DNA of 64,000 bases from Aphrophora alni (GCA_963513935.1 OY740777.1:18757271-18821270), one strand, 5' to 3'; shown: positions 46,181 to 56,865, counted from the stretch's first letter. The notes: generated from the sequence alone by a model not told the origin. Program-made: numbers and translations.

Positions 46181-47295
46181 CTAAATATCTTATCTATTCC
46201 CAAAGGTATAAACATTATATGTAAAAAAAGAAGAAAAAAAAGCGGATAATGGGAAACGAAACGTTTTCGGACCTATGTTTTTTGTAACTTTTACCTAAAG
46301 AACAGTTCTAAAAAGCTGTTCCAGATAGTTTCGGGACACTCTTTATATGAACTTTATCGTTGTTATTTCTAAAATCTACAAAATATTCTAATTTTGTTAC
46401 CACTTCCGAACCAATGAAGTAATTTGACACCTGACCAGATATCGTATTTGTAAACGACGAAAACCATATGAAAATCGTAGCAGAAGTTCTTAAGTTATAA
46501 CCTTAGACAGATAATCGTTTCTAGAGTATGACAGTGGTAAAACTGGGTGCGTGAAACATTTATATTCTATATTTATTTACTAATTGTAAGCGGCAATAAA
46601 ATTGCATGCAGCATTTTAGTAATTAATCTTTAATTGTTAATTATAGCACTTATAAACAAGGTAATTATATAGAACAGCTGGTACAGCTAATTTTGGTTAT
46701 TTGCCAAAAATTCCTCACTTATTAAGAATAAATTATTTTTCCAATACGGAATTCACATTTCACGGAAAAATCACAATTTCAAAACTACTAAATCCACATA
46801 CATACTGTTTAGACATACTGTCAATTCTCTACAATTGCATCTCCTATGTTAGTAAAGAAATTGCAATGTATCTGTCATCACAGGTAACTTGAAATGCTGT
46901 CATTCCTCCAACATTTATTCCTAGCGGCTGCGACATTACATTGCCCTTCATATTAAGGTAAGCAAAATTTATTGACCTCTCTAACCCACGACAAGTCGTT
47001 ATATATAAAAAACCTGGCCAAATCTGTCATTTGTAAAACGTATTTGTAACAGTAGTGAGCAAGTGTCAAACCATAATATATAGGAATCACGTGTGGTTTT
47101 TAAATTGGTTTCGTAGTTTTGTGATTTTTCGAAGTTTTTTTATTGTGATTTTTTGGTAAAAATGTGAATTCCTGATTGAAAAAATAATGTAACTTAAGAA
47201 GTAAAGTATGTATTACTACTAGAAGCTAGACATTGTCATCCAGATATTCTTTGCGTCTTTGTCGAACAATCTTTGCGTTAACGTCATTTTAACGC
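46181..47295. other. Intron 2, mostly unassigned
   Basis: 46230-46370 is an inverted member of the ACAGAGTG-type family (AGCGGATAATGGGAAACGAA, AGATAGTTTCGGGACACTCT). The frame at 46701-46892 is unrecognised. Confidence 0.4.
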
Positions 47296-47299
47296 GGGT

Positions 47300-48060
47300 T
47301 TTAAATTCTTTTTTATTTTATATTTTTACATCTATAGGCAGTTTAATAAAAAATTTAATACCAACGTAATGAGGTGTTTTTTGAAAGATAGAAAGCCGAT
47401 GTTTTGGGTAGTTTAGATAACTAAAGACTTCCTTATTTCAGGTTAAATATGCATGGAAACTCTGTTCTTTAAGGAAGTATTTTATTTGGATTTTTACTAG
47501 CATCACACACTTATATATGAAAAGGCTTCGGACAGTCAAGAATTTTAAATCTATAAATAAATTCTTACAGGAACTTTTGAATTTGTTAATGATCAAAAGC
47601 CGAATTTACCTTTTTGTACCTTAAAAATATCTGCAATGTCTGATGGCAAACCCCAAACCTCTATACTTTATTGAATATTAGACAAAAACAAAGCATAATA
47701 GACAAGTTTTCCTTCTTTCAATATTGACAACATCTCTAACCATATGCATTTAATAACGAAGGGGGGTAAGTTGATTTGCTAATTTTCGTATGAATAGCCT
47801 CTAAAAGAGATTCTTGTCTATTAAAATTCCTAGAAACTTTACACGTGATTCTACAATTCGCTTACCACCCGAATGACAATATATTTCAGATTTATTTTCA
47901 CTTTAATGGTTTGTATTAATTGGGTTTTCTCTTTGTTCAACTTCAGACTATTCACAGCAAACCCATGAGAAAGTTGTATATTATGACTATCTATCATGAA
48001 CAATAGTAAGTTATTGGAAATATTTCGAACAATGACTTTCAAAAAAATGTGATATTCGTA
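47300..48060 (-). pseudogene. Decayed jockey-like retrotransposon, reverse transcriptase end
   Basis: On the - strand, from 48042: FAVNSLKLNKEKTQLIQT (usual 'NSLxLNxEKTQ'), then VKFLGILIDKNLF near 47825, FIDLKFLTVRSLFIYKCVML near 47550, NYPKHRLSIFQKTPHYVGIK and FFIKLPIDVKI near 47340. These are, in order, the blocks after the palm domain of jockey-superfamily elements, ending with the 'Y.GIKLYN.LP..IK' tail. Several stops and frameshifts. Confidence 0.82.
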
Positions 48061-48061
48061 T

Positions 48062-48104
48062 GGCAGGCCTGAGTGACAGATACAAGCGTATTGAGTGGAG
48101 GCGT
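48062..48104 (+). mobile_element. Family B fragment
   Basis: GGCCTGAGTGACAGATACAA then GCGTATTGAGTGGAGGCG corresponds to the GAGTCACCGACACGAGCGAA and GCGAGTGGAG block of the family. Confidence 0.5.
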
Positions 48105-48245
48105 ACAGTTATAGTTTAGTTATATAGCTCACTGAAGATGGCGACTTTGTCGTTGAAACGCGTTTGATTAAGTAAACATAATCTTTGTGAGATCTTGTCT
48201 TCGAGTTTTTTCTATCTAATATTATCCCACAAGTCAAACTAAATA
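48105..48245. mobile_element. Short inverted-repeat element, family D copy 3 (half element)
   Basis: CACTGAAGATGGCGACTTTG then TCGTTGAAACGCGTTTGATT, and the right arm GAGATCTTGTCTTCGAGTTT then TTTCTATCTAATATTATCCC. The left arm is missing. Confidence 0.7.
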
Positions 48246-48254
48246 TTTATTTAT

Positions 48255-48450
48255 ATGTAACAACTGTTTTAAAAAAAAACCTACGCTAATACTAAGACCC
48301 CTTTTGTATTCAATTACAATCTAACAATTTCTACAAGGCTCAAATAAATTAATTTCTGTTTGTTAGTTTTAAAATATCTGTTTTTATTACATTTTATGGA
48401 GGGGGCTGTGATAAGTACATTGATGGTGCTCATCAAATTGATACCCTACA
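48255..48450 (+). mobile_element. Family B 3' fragment
   Basis: TTTCTACAAGGCTCAAATAA and GGGGGCTGTGATAAGTACAT then TGATGGTGC match the family's end. It lies 225 bp before the third coding exon. Confidence 0.5.
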
Positions 48451-48674
48451 TCAAAGACACCTTGTATTTAATTGATATACAATTAAAAAGAAAGTTATTT
48501 CAAATTACTCCTATGGCAGCCGTTTTATTACCTTGACTGCCGGCGTTTTTCAATCGAAAGCAAACAAAAGTACCCCTACAGCTGTCATTGTTAATTAGAG
48601 TGTTCCTCAATTTACTAACGAACTATGTGTGCCTTGACATATGGATTTTGACATTTTGTTTTTCTCTGTTGCAG

Positions 48675-48739
48675 GAACATTGACTGTAAATATGAGTGTG
48701 TTATTGCTGAGTTTAGCATCTCCTGATGAATCCAGTTTG
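48675..48739 (+). CDS. Cys-loop anion channel subunit, third coding exon (beta1-beta2 region)
   Basis: The acceptor CTGTTGCAG ends at 48674 and the donor GTAAGTG starts at 48740. The base left by exon 2 plus GA gives glycine, followed by TLTVNMSVLLLSLASPDESS and L; the exon ends on a whole codon. VNxSVLLLSLASPDESSL is a very characteristic beta-strand stretch of insect glycine-receptor-like chloride channel subunits. NMS is a possible N-glycosylation site. In the family the next residues normally continue K-Y-x-V-E-F-L-L; no exon with that pattern was found between 48740 and 64000, so the gene continues beyond the window. The intron before this exon is about 30.2 kb. Confidence 0.88.
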
Positions 48740-48795
48740 GTAAGTGTTAACCCTTGACATTGAATCTTGAAGGGATTTTTTTTTTTTTTTTAATG

Positions 48796-48865
48796 ATTTT
48801 TAGGGGACAAACATTGTTGTTTTAACGCGAAAAACCTCTCGGTTATCATCGCCTCATAAAAAAAC
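48796..48865 (-). mobile_element. Dispersed element family A, copy 8 (fragment)
   Basis: TTTTAACGCGAAAAACCTCT then CGGTTATCATCGCCTCATAA is the family's 3' end in reverse complement. It starts about 55 bp after the donor of the third coding exon. Confidence 0.6.
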
Positions 48866-48989
48866 AAATAGAAAAAACATAATAAATAAGATTAGATTAA
48901 GTTTTTTTTGTTCTCTAAGACCAAATACAAATTGTATGGAACTAGCAATATCACACGACACATTTATATCATTAAATAAATAACATAAA

Positions 48990-49720
48990 ACCAGTAACAA
49001 GACAAAAACATAAAATGAAAATAACAAATCAATAATTAACATAACTATAAATATACATACGAAAACTTTCATAATAATACATAATAATAAACGAAACCTA
49101 TAAAAAATTTCAACCAAATGTACAATTAAAATATATAAAAACTCGACTCTTAAAGTTACAAAATATAGAGCTAAAACAAAATTACTCGTTTTGAAATTAC
49201 AGTCTGGCTTCAAGAAAGTCCCCTCAATCGAGTAAAAAATATTGGCCCTGAACAGTTGTTTAATTTTATTTCTTAACATACTTTCCTCTGTTGTTTCTTT
49301 AAACACCTTAGGGAGTTTGTTTATGTAAACTACACCAGCTTCAGAGCAAGCCTTTTTATTTAAAGCTAATCTGTGCTTTTGTTCTCGGAAGTGATATTTA
49401 TTTCAGGTGTTATGCGTATGTACGTCTTTATTACGAACCGTTAGACTTCTAAATTTGTAATGTACTATTACTTCCAGGATGTGCACACAGGTAGAGGTTA
49501 GGATGACGACTTTTTAAATGCATCTATGCAAGAGTCGCGATGGACAAACGAGCTATGATTCTAATCGCTTGCTTTTCCAATCGAAAAATTCTATGTGTCG
49601 CCTTATAGAGTTTGCCCATAGAGGAATTTCATAAGATAGTTGGGATGCAAATAGTTCAGAATATATTACTTTAACAATTGATTCTGGACAATGCCGTGAC
49701 AATGTTCTTAATAACTACTG
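48990..49720 (-). pseudogene. Decayed jockey-like retrotransposon, reverse transcriptase end
   Basis: On the - strand: LSYEIPLWANS (about 49650), FDWKSKRLES/AIRII-type block, HPGS-then-VIVHYKFRSLTVRNKD, NKYHFREQKHRLALNKKACS, then EAGVVYINKLPKVFKETTEE, SMLRNKIKQLFRANIFYSIE and GTFLKP. These match 'LSYGIPLWG', 'IRIIA', 'YNTRxKxxxxxPxHRLxLxxKxxxYxGVKxYNxLP' and 'FKxxLKxxLLxxxFYSIEEF'. The open - frame 48854-49306 contains the last block, then runs on in non-coding sequence. Frameshifts present. Confidence 0.8.
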
Positions 49721-49739
49721 ATCTGTGTTCATCAAAAGA

Positions 49740-49743
49740 GAGG

Positions 49744-49830
<87 letters not shown>

Positions 49831-49915
49831 AACTAAACAGAGAGATTTAATCCAAGAATACTTGAAGGAAAGTGTAGATCCAACTAAATATCTCGGGACT
49901 GGTACACGTGTGTTA
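49740..49915 (-). mobile_element. Dispersed element family A, copy 9, with (GA)n expansion
   Basis: After the GA run, GAGAGATTTAATCCAAGAAT, ACTTGAAGGAAAGTGTAGAT, CCAACTAAATATCTCGGGAC matches the reverse-complement family. The run sits where other copies read GAAAGAGAGAGATCT or GAAAGAGAGGGATCT. Confidence 0.6.
49746..49824. repeat. (AG)n microsatellite
   Basis: About 39 AG units flanked by G runs. Confidence 0.98.
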
Positions 49916-50035
49916 ACTATAATTAAGCCTTTTGAAAAAGTTTTTGAATAATGTTATTACAGGTGTACACATATCCTTTCTACCATTAGATTGAATATTT
50001 GGCCTTAAAAACAAAGCAATCAATTTAAAAATGAT

Positions 50036-50440
50036 AATATATAGTTAATTACCTTAGAGGTTGTCCTCAGTCCGTATATTAGTTATGGCTACAGCGCTGT
50101 TTCGCCGAACACTGTCGGCTTCGTCAGGCCCGCACTAACACATAAACATGTAACACAACACAACACTAACACATATAAAATCAGAGTATGATTCGTCGTA
50201 CAATAATAATAATTTTGTTTGTGGCCACATTATAAGGTCTTACTTGTCCAGCTGCAGGTATGGTACTGGATCTTATACAGCAGTTATCAGTATGATACTG
50301 ATAATTAAGTTTAATTGAAATGAAATGTAGACATGTTTGCTATGTTTATTTAATTTCAATTTTTGTTATTATATCATATATAGGGTTGGAAGGTAATTAA
50401 TTATATTACCTCTAAGGTAATTAACTATATATTTTATATT
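50036..50440. mobile_element. Inverted-repeat element, family G
   Basis: The termini TATATAGTTAATTACCTTAG-AGG (from 50039) and CCTCTAAGGTAATTAACTAT-ATA (ending about 50433) are inverted copies of 23 bp. The interior has GCGCTGTTTCGCCGAACACT then GTCGGCTTCGTCAGGC, a hairpin-like motif. About 400 bp, non-coding. It fits a non-autonomous DNA transposon. Confidence 0.75.
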
Positions 50441-50575
50441 AAACAGTCCAAGACAACACATTATACTTTATAAAATTAAAAATGATAGCTGTCTTAAATA
50501 TATTTTGTTTTTACAAAACGTCTTATTTTAATTTCGCTTATTCACGTAAAGTATACAGATATTAATTTGTTTTTT

Positions 50576-50815
50576 CTTGTCGTTTAAAGCCGAAAACCCT
50601 CTCGGTTATCATCGCCTTATAAAAAAGAAGAAACCAAAAAATAAAGACTCGTAGCCCTCGAATTCTCTAATAGCGTCAGATTCAGAACAGAACAAGAGTT
50701 GACCAAGAGTGAGCGTTTAGGAAAGATGGAAAGAAATCAATCTAAACCAAGACAACATGGAAAAAGGTGTAAATCTAGTTAGGTTACCTCGGGATTCCCA
50801 AGGAGCCCCTCGGAG
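50576..50815 (-). mobile_element. Dispersed element family A, copy 10
   Basis: GTTTAAAGCCGAAAACCCTC, TCGGTTATCATCGCCTTATA, GAATTCTCTAATAGCGTCAG, AACAAGAGTTGACCAAG, TTAGGAAAGATGGAAAG, ACCTCGGGATTCCC. One of the best preserved copies. Confidence 0.75.
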
Positions 50816-51735
50816 TAGAAAGGAAAATCAGAATATTATGTGATAAGTTAATCATCAATGTGGAATGTTTTTACGGTTATATCTATTTTGAGCTTCCAAT
50901 AGTTCAAATAAGCGGTTTTTGGAATGATGTTTGTCTGTAGTCTGGTAGTATGTACAGCTTAATCGTTTACATAATATATTAGTAAAATTTGAATATATCT
51001 TGGGTCTTTATCTTCATATTTTGCATAACTCAAAATTTAAAAATATCTTAATTTAAAAAAAAATAAAAAAATTACAATTTTCTCAAAAATGGCTCTAACG
51101 ATTTTGATCAAATTTTGCTTGAATTATTATTATTAGATTGAATTATTATTATTAGATTAATTAATTTAGCTTAAGGTACCTAAACTAAATGCATTGGTTG
51201 TCACATCTCTAAAAAATGTCTGTTCTTGAATTACCATAAAAAAAAAAAGGATGTGGTATAAACTAGGTAATTTATAATTATTCCGAGGCTTGGAGTTTAT
51301 TGCAAGTAAAACTACTCTTACAATTTTTAACCGATTTTGACGTTTGAGGTGTCGATAGATAGGGGCCAGTCTGAAGTTGTATCTGCCAAAATATCAAAAA
51401 TATGGAACATAATGGAGGGAAAGTAGATTACAAACATCTGTATTTATATAAATGTCCTTACGAAGAAAACGATATGTTTTAAACTACACCAATAAATTAA
51501 TATCAGCTGTTAAACTAAATAAAATTGTTGTTATTTGTTAATGAATGTTGTTATTTAGGTTGTGATTTTTTGTTTGGACGAAATATGCTATTTTTTCAGT
51601 TCGTTTTGACTGGCTTATAAAATGTTTTAAAATGAGGTTTTTTTTAAAAAGTTTATTGATAAATTTTGAATGTTTTTCCCAAGAAGTTTTTAAAATTTAT
51701 TGAACAGTTTCTCATTGTAGTTTTAATAAAATTGT
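50816..51735. other. Intron 3, unassigned stretch
   Basis: AT-rich; (ATT)n-like patch near 51123-51155. No gene recognised. Confidence 0.4.
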
Positions 51736-53146
51736 AACTAGCTGTTACCAGCGGCTTCGTACGCGAATATTTTAGATTCAAGATGTTTAGCACAACCCTA
51801 ATACACGTGTACAAACCTATCCCAAATCATGTTAACAAAATCTATAGCTTTAGGCTTTTTGGATCCGGAGATATGATTTAGGGTTAAAAACACCCCTGGA
51901 ATGGAACATTTTCAAAACCCCCATTCTTAGTACGCGTCTACAGACCTAACCCAAACCATGATAACAAAATTGTATTCATAGCTTTTCATAGCTTGTATTC
52001 ATAATTTTCAAAACCCTTTCTTAGCACACGTCTACAGACCTACCCCAAACTATCTTAAAAATTCATAGCCCTAGGCTTCTTGCATCGAAAGATATGCTTT
52101 AGGGTTAAAAAACACTCTTGGTGTGGAACATTTTCAAAACCCTTTCTTAGTATACGTCTACAGACCTACCCCAAACCATCTTAAAAATTCATAGCCCTAG
52201 GCTTCTTGCATCGAAAGATATGCTTTAGGGTTAAAAAACACTCTTGGTGTGGAACATTTTCAAAACCCTTTCTTAGTATACGTCTACAGACCTACCCCAA
52301 ACCATCTTAAAAATTCATAGCCCTAGGCTTCTTGCATCGAAAGATATGCTTTAGGGTTAAAAAACACTCTTGGTGTGGAACATTTTCAAAACCCTTTCTT
52401 AGTATACGTCTACAGACCTACCCCAAACCATCTTAAAAATTCATAGCCCTAGGCTTCTTGCATCGAAAGATATGCTTTAGGGTTAAAAAACACTCTTGGT
52501 GTGGAACATTTTCAAAACCCTTTCTTAGTATACGTCTACAGACCTACCCCAAACCATCTTAAAAATTCATAGCCCTAGGCTTCTTGCATCGAAAGATATG
52601 CTTTAGGGTTAAAAAACACTCTTGGTGTGGAACATTTTCAAAACCCTTTCTTAGTATACGTCTACAGACCTATCCCAAACCATCTTAAAAATTCATAGCC
52701 CTAGGCTTCTTGCATCGAAAGATATGCTTTAGGGTTAAAAAACACTCTTGGTGTGGAACATTTTCAAAACCCTTTCTTAGTATACGTCTACAGACCTACC
52801 CCAAACCATCTTAAAAATTCATAGCCCTAGGCTTCTTGCATCGAAAGATATGCTTTAGGGTTAAAAAACACTCTTGGTGTGGAACATTTTCAAAACCCTT
52901 TCTTAGTATACGTCTACAGACCTACCCCAAACCATCTTAAAAATTCATAGCCCTAGGCTTCTTGCATCGAAAGATATGCTTTAGGGTTAAAAAACACTCT
53001 TGGTGTGGAACATTTTCAAAACCCTTTCTTAGTACGCGTCTTCAGACCTATCTCAAACCATGTTAAAACATTCATGGCTCTAGGCTTCTTGGATCCAGAG
53101 ATTTCGCGATCAATCAGTTGGTTTTGACTTTTTTATATATATAGAT
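51736..53146 (+). mobile_element. AACTAGCT-type element, internally expanded copy
   Basis: It starts AACTAGCTGTTACCAGCGGC-TTCGTACGCG and ends TCAGTTGGTTTTGACTTTTT followed by a short TA run, as does 41222-41591. The first units (51790-52010) are diverged; those from 52020 are nearly identical. Confidence 0.75.
52020..53110. repeat. 126-bp tandem repeat, about 8.6 units
   Basis: Units start CTTAG at 52020, 52146, 52272, 52398, 52524, 52650, 52776, 52902 and 53028. The unit carries ACAGACCTACCCCAAACCAT, TTCATAGCCCTAGGCTTCTT, ATATGCTTTAGGGTTAAAAA and CACTCTTGGTGTGGAACATT. The first and last units keep the ancestral-looking variants (GCACACG, TACGCG, TTGGATCCAGAGA). Confidence 0.97.
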
Positions 53147-53344
53147 AATCTCTCTAATTAGAGAGAACTTTTACTGAAAACGTGTTTATCACCTCAACTA
53201 CAAGAGAATTATGCGTGGACTTAACAATGAGGAAACGAACATTGATTCGTATAAACGAGCACTAAGGATGTCAGCTGAAGTTATACCATTTACAATTGAA
53301 CCAATGAATGAAAGTTTCAAGTCAATTTGAAAGTGTTTAAATTA

Positions 53345-53500
53345 AAATGTTTCTATGTAACATTTCCTCGATTTCGATACTCTAGTTTCTCAAAATCGAC
53401 TAAAAATGGGGACGAAGTGTTTTGGTTTTGGAGATGGTTCGTCTGAGAAAATTTGTGAAAAGTTTTTGGAGCTTTAATTGTTTTAATTAGTCGGTTGAAG
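53345..53500 (+). mobile_element. Dispersed element family C, copy 7 (partial)
   Basis: TTTCTCAAAATCGACTAAAA, AGTGTTTTGGTTTTGGAGAT and GAGAAAATTTGTGAAAAGTT then TTTGGAGC match the right half of the family. Confidence 0.4.
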
Positions 53501-54060
53501 ACTGACGACATGCATTATTCCAAAAAAACAACTTTTGTCATCAGGGGACCTCAATACGGATAAATCTATACAAAAACTCTACCTCGTTTTTTGACCCATC
53601 ACAGACCTTCCTGACCACTACGTCTTTGTGAGAAAGTAACATGAGTTTATGAACGCAGTACATTTTAACACAAAATTCTATCGAAAATAGAGGACAAATG
53701 TTCTATTATTGTTAACATATTAAGTATTAATATTTAATCACAAAGGAAAACAAATGGTGTCAATACTCACCATTGACAACCCCGAACCTATTATTAATAT
53801 TCAATATGGAGGAAGGGGGTGTTTGTAATACATATTTGATGATCTATTAACACCAACAGTAATGTATTAATTTTATCTTTTCATTTTACCTGTCTGCGTA
53901 TAAATAGAACGGAGAAAGTATTGTAATCATTCAAAAATAGATATTGAGTTTGTAATGTAATATTCATATTGATATCGATGATAACATAACCTCTAAATTT
54001 CGAATAAAAACTGTAAAACATTTTACTAACGATCTCGTCTACTCAATCACAAAATAATAA
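53501..54060. other. Intron 3, unassigned stretch
   Basis: AT-rich. ACATGCATTATTCCAAAAAA-then-CAACTTTTGTCATCAGG near 53511 resembles 8130-8170. No gene recognised. Confidence 0.4.
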
Positions 54061-54061
54061 T

Positions 54062-54975
54062 AAATTAATATTATTTTAACTTACATCAAGCGGTCGTTGT
54101 TTAGGAGATTGTTTTATTTTGTTATAAGAGCTGTTTCGGCGTATCTTATACCATCATCTGATGACAAACACAACTGCACACATTATTAATATGCATTGCA
54201 CAACAACAATAAACATAATTAATAAATATATTGGTACTATTGTACACGTCATAGTCTGTAGTAAAAAACATGTGAAGAGTTATGGCCACATGCTTCACTT
54301 ACTGAGCTAGTACACACGGTTATTTCACTAACTGGTTTGTTTTTGCTATTGTTGTCTATGACAGCTGGAGTATCCTATAAACAGTTGGATGCGGAATTTA
54401 GTTTATCATTTAAACAATCTATAAAAATTACAAAAATTTCAAAACAAACCCGAATAGTGTACGAGATACATAAAGTAAGTTCCGTTTGGAAATAAAAACA
54501 AAACTAGTACAGATATAGAAAAACTATTTGTTGCAAAACATCTACAAAGTTTAAACTATTTTTCTTCATCTCCAACCATTGTCTAGGCACTTGTTGCGTC
54601 TCAAGTTTTTATACGCTGTCTTTATAAAACATTGCCGACTGTGCAACCATGTAGTAACATATTCTTTGAGCTCGTCATTGTTGTTGAAGTTTTGACTACC
54701 AAGGAATTATTTCAGGTGCAAAAAGAGATGGATACTAAGATTAGGATAGTAAGTGAAGCATGTGGCCACAATTGATAACACATTTTTACTAAAGACTTTG
54801 ACATGGACTATAGTCCTTATTATATTAATTGGTTTTTGTGCAACGAATATTAATGTTCAGTGTATGTAATTGTGTTTGTCATTTAATGAAGGTATATCAA
54901 AACAGCTGTTTTGAGAAAATAAAAGAACCTTCTACACAACGACAGCTTCACGTAAGATAAATAATATTCATTTTA
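54062..54975. mobile_element. Large fold-back element, family H
   Basis: Arms of roughly 240 bp are inverted copies. The left carries AATATTATTTTAACTTACAT, AGCGGTCGTTGTTTAGGAGA, CTGATGACAAACACAACTGC, and GGCCACATGCTTCACTTACT. The right carries AGTGAAGCATGTGGCCACAA, GTAATTGTGTTTGTCATTTA, AACGACAGCTTCACGTAAGA and TAAATAATATTCAT. No open frame. About 0.9 kb. Confidence 0.8.
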
Positions 54976-55740
54976 TTAACGTCGTAATGTATTGCGGAAA
55001 TAATAATAATAATAATAATAAAGGAAATTCAGAAAATCTCTCTTTTAGAAGTAACTTAAATTGTATCCAAAAGTACTGTTATGACGCGCCGATCTTTTAG
55101 ATTACCAAAAAGGATTTAGGAAGTGGATGGAGCAGATTTTTCATCGATAATAAACTGCGCAAAATCATCACCAAACATTTTATGTAATCACATTCATGGA
55201 CTTCAAAAAACCTACGTTTCGATAGACAGAAAATCTTTTACCTTGACTCTTATAGAAGTAGGTTTGTACCAAAAACACAATACAATCATTCTTAACAAAA
55301 CAATTTTCTGGCGAAATCTCGGAAAAATTTGAAGTCAATCTTTTAGACAAGGCGATGAATTTCAGTCTTTCATATTTATCTACCCTCTTGTATTTAATTA
55401 TTCGTATATGCTCGAGTCCTTTCGTGGAACATCGGGACAAAGTAAGGGTGACTTGATCCCGTTTCCTGGCAATCACGTCACAAGTAAAACTCTTTGATGA
55501 TGATAACTATGTTATCGAAATAAACACCAGGATATTTAGGAGAATGAACTCAATTATTACTTATGTGTGTTTAGTTTTGATTCTGTAATTTAGCGAAAAT
55601 GTCATTAGAGAATCGAATAACTACTTAAATCCTACAACAGATATGGGAATTACGAATCCAGTCATCTAATATTGTACTCAATTTATTTTGAAAAACTCAA
55701 ATATTAACTAATATCAAAACTACCCCCAAACACCTCGAAG
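54976..55740. other. Intron 3, unassigned stretch
   Basis: (AAT)n at 54999-55020. Opposing frames at 55123-55332 (+) and 55180-55476 (-) overlap and show no recognised domain. GATGATGATAACTATGTTAT then CGAAATAAACACCAGGATAT near 55497 resembles the end motif of the fold-back families. Confidence 0.35.
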
Positions 55741-55799
55741 TAGAAAATAACACAATTGAAATTTTTTAGCTTGGAGAACGGATTTTGGAAGACGAACAA

Positions 55800-56455
55800 A
55801 AAAATCCTTTGAAGGATAAAACACGAAAGATGAAACTTCATTTTCAGCAGAGGACAATTATATAACAAAAAATCTCTCTCTCTTGAAATTCAAAATCGAG
55901 ATATTGCAGAAGCTCTTTACGCATTTGAGACCTTAACAAATAAAGGACTCTTCGAAAAGAAAAGAAAATCATCTGGAAAATTCTTTTTCCAAACTTCCAA
56001 AGCAAAGAAAGAAAATCTTAAACGTAGGCCGTACAAGAAAATGGAAACATTTGTACGACTCAATACGGAAATAGAGAATAGTTTCTACTACCACATTACA
56101 AGAATGAATGGAAGCGGACTGACTAAACAAATTTTCGATTTTTTCATTAACAGAAAAACCAAAACAAACTGATTTAAGAACTTACTAGAAGATATAAAAG
56201 AACTAAAAATCTGAGAACATAGTATCCTTAGATAGATATGAAATGCGAAAATTCTAAAAAGTGAAAAACAAAGGTTTTAAGAGAAATTATCCACAAAAAG
56301 AAGTCTTTGGATGTTTGAAGAAAAGGAAATTGCCTCTTCCATAAGAATTAAAAAATGAAAGAACAAAGACATAAAGAAATAACTTTATTTAACGTAACCC
56401 CAAGAGAGTAAATAAATAAAAAAATAAAAAACATAAAATAAAAAATAAAATATTA
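55800..56455 (+). pseudogene. Decayed non-LTR retrotransposon, reverse transcriptase C-terminus
   Basis: From about 55920: AEALYAFETLTNKGLFEKKR, then RRPYKKMETFVRLNTEIENS, FYYHITRMNGSGLTKQIFDF, FINRKTKTN, a stop at 56170 and FKNLLEDIKELKI. This matches the 'FYGHIxRMxxxRLxKxIFDxxxxxKTKTxWxxxxxxDLxEL' tail of insect endonuclease-reverse transcriptase proteins; the stop again replaces tryptophan. The A-rich run (56400-56455) is a plausible 3' tail. Confidence 0.7.
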
Positions 56456-56670
56456 AAAATCGTTAAAACTACAATTTTTTTCAACACAAACATAAATTCA
56501 ATCACCAAACTAAATTGTTTGATTATATTAATCAATACCTGTTGTAGGTTTGTCAAGTGATTCAATTGTGCTGTTTGACAACAACTATTGATTAAAAACA
56601 GTGATCCGGAAACTTTTCACTGTTAAGTAAATGAATCTATACTTTAACAATACTATTTGTTATTTTTTTG
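56456..56670. other. Short unassigned intron 3 gap
   Basis: ATTGATTAAAAACA / TTAATCAATACCTGTTG suggests a weak inverted repeat; nothing firm. Confidence 0.3.
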
Positions 56671-56671
56671 T

Positions 56672-56862
56672 TTTGTTTTTATGGCAAAAATTCTCTTGGC
56701 GATTAACGCCCGTTAAATTTTTTTTTTTTTTTTAATTATATAAAATGCCTAGCCTTCGAATACTATAATATCGTCAGAGTCTAAAAGTAACAAGAGTTAG
56801 TCAAGACAGACCTGATAACAAAAATGAAAGAGAGAGATCTAACCCAAGACTACATTAAATAA
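56672..56862 (-). mobile_element. Dispersed element family A, copy 11
   Basis: TTTATGGCAAAAATTCTCTT, TACTATAATATCGTCAGAGT, AACAAGAGTTAGTCAAGACA, AAATGAAAGAGAGAGATCTA and CCCAAGACTACATTAAA. Confidence 0.7.
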
Positions 56863-56865
56863 TTT

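Noticed and set aside
48854..49306. 150-codon - frame as a membrane protein gene
   Set aside because: The N-terminal third is the tail of a decayed retrotransposon protein; the hydrophobic rest is AT-rich non-coding sequence read through.
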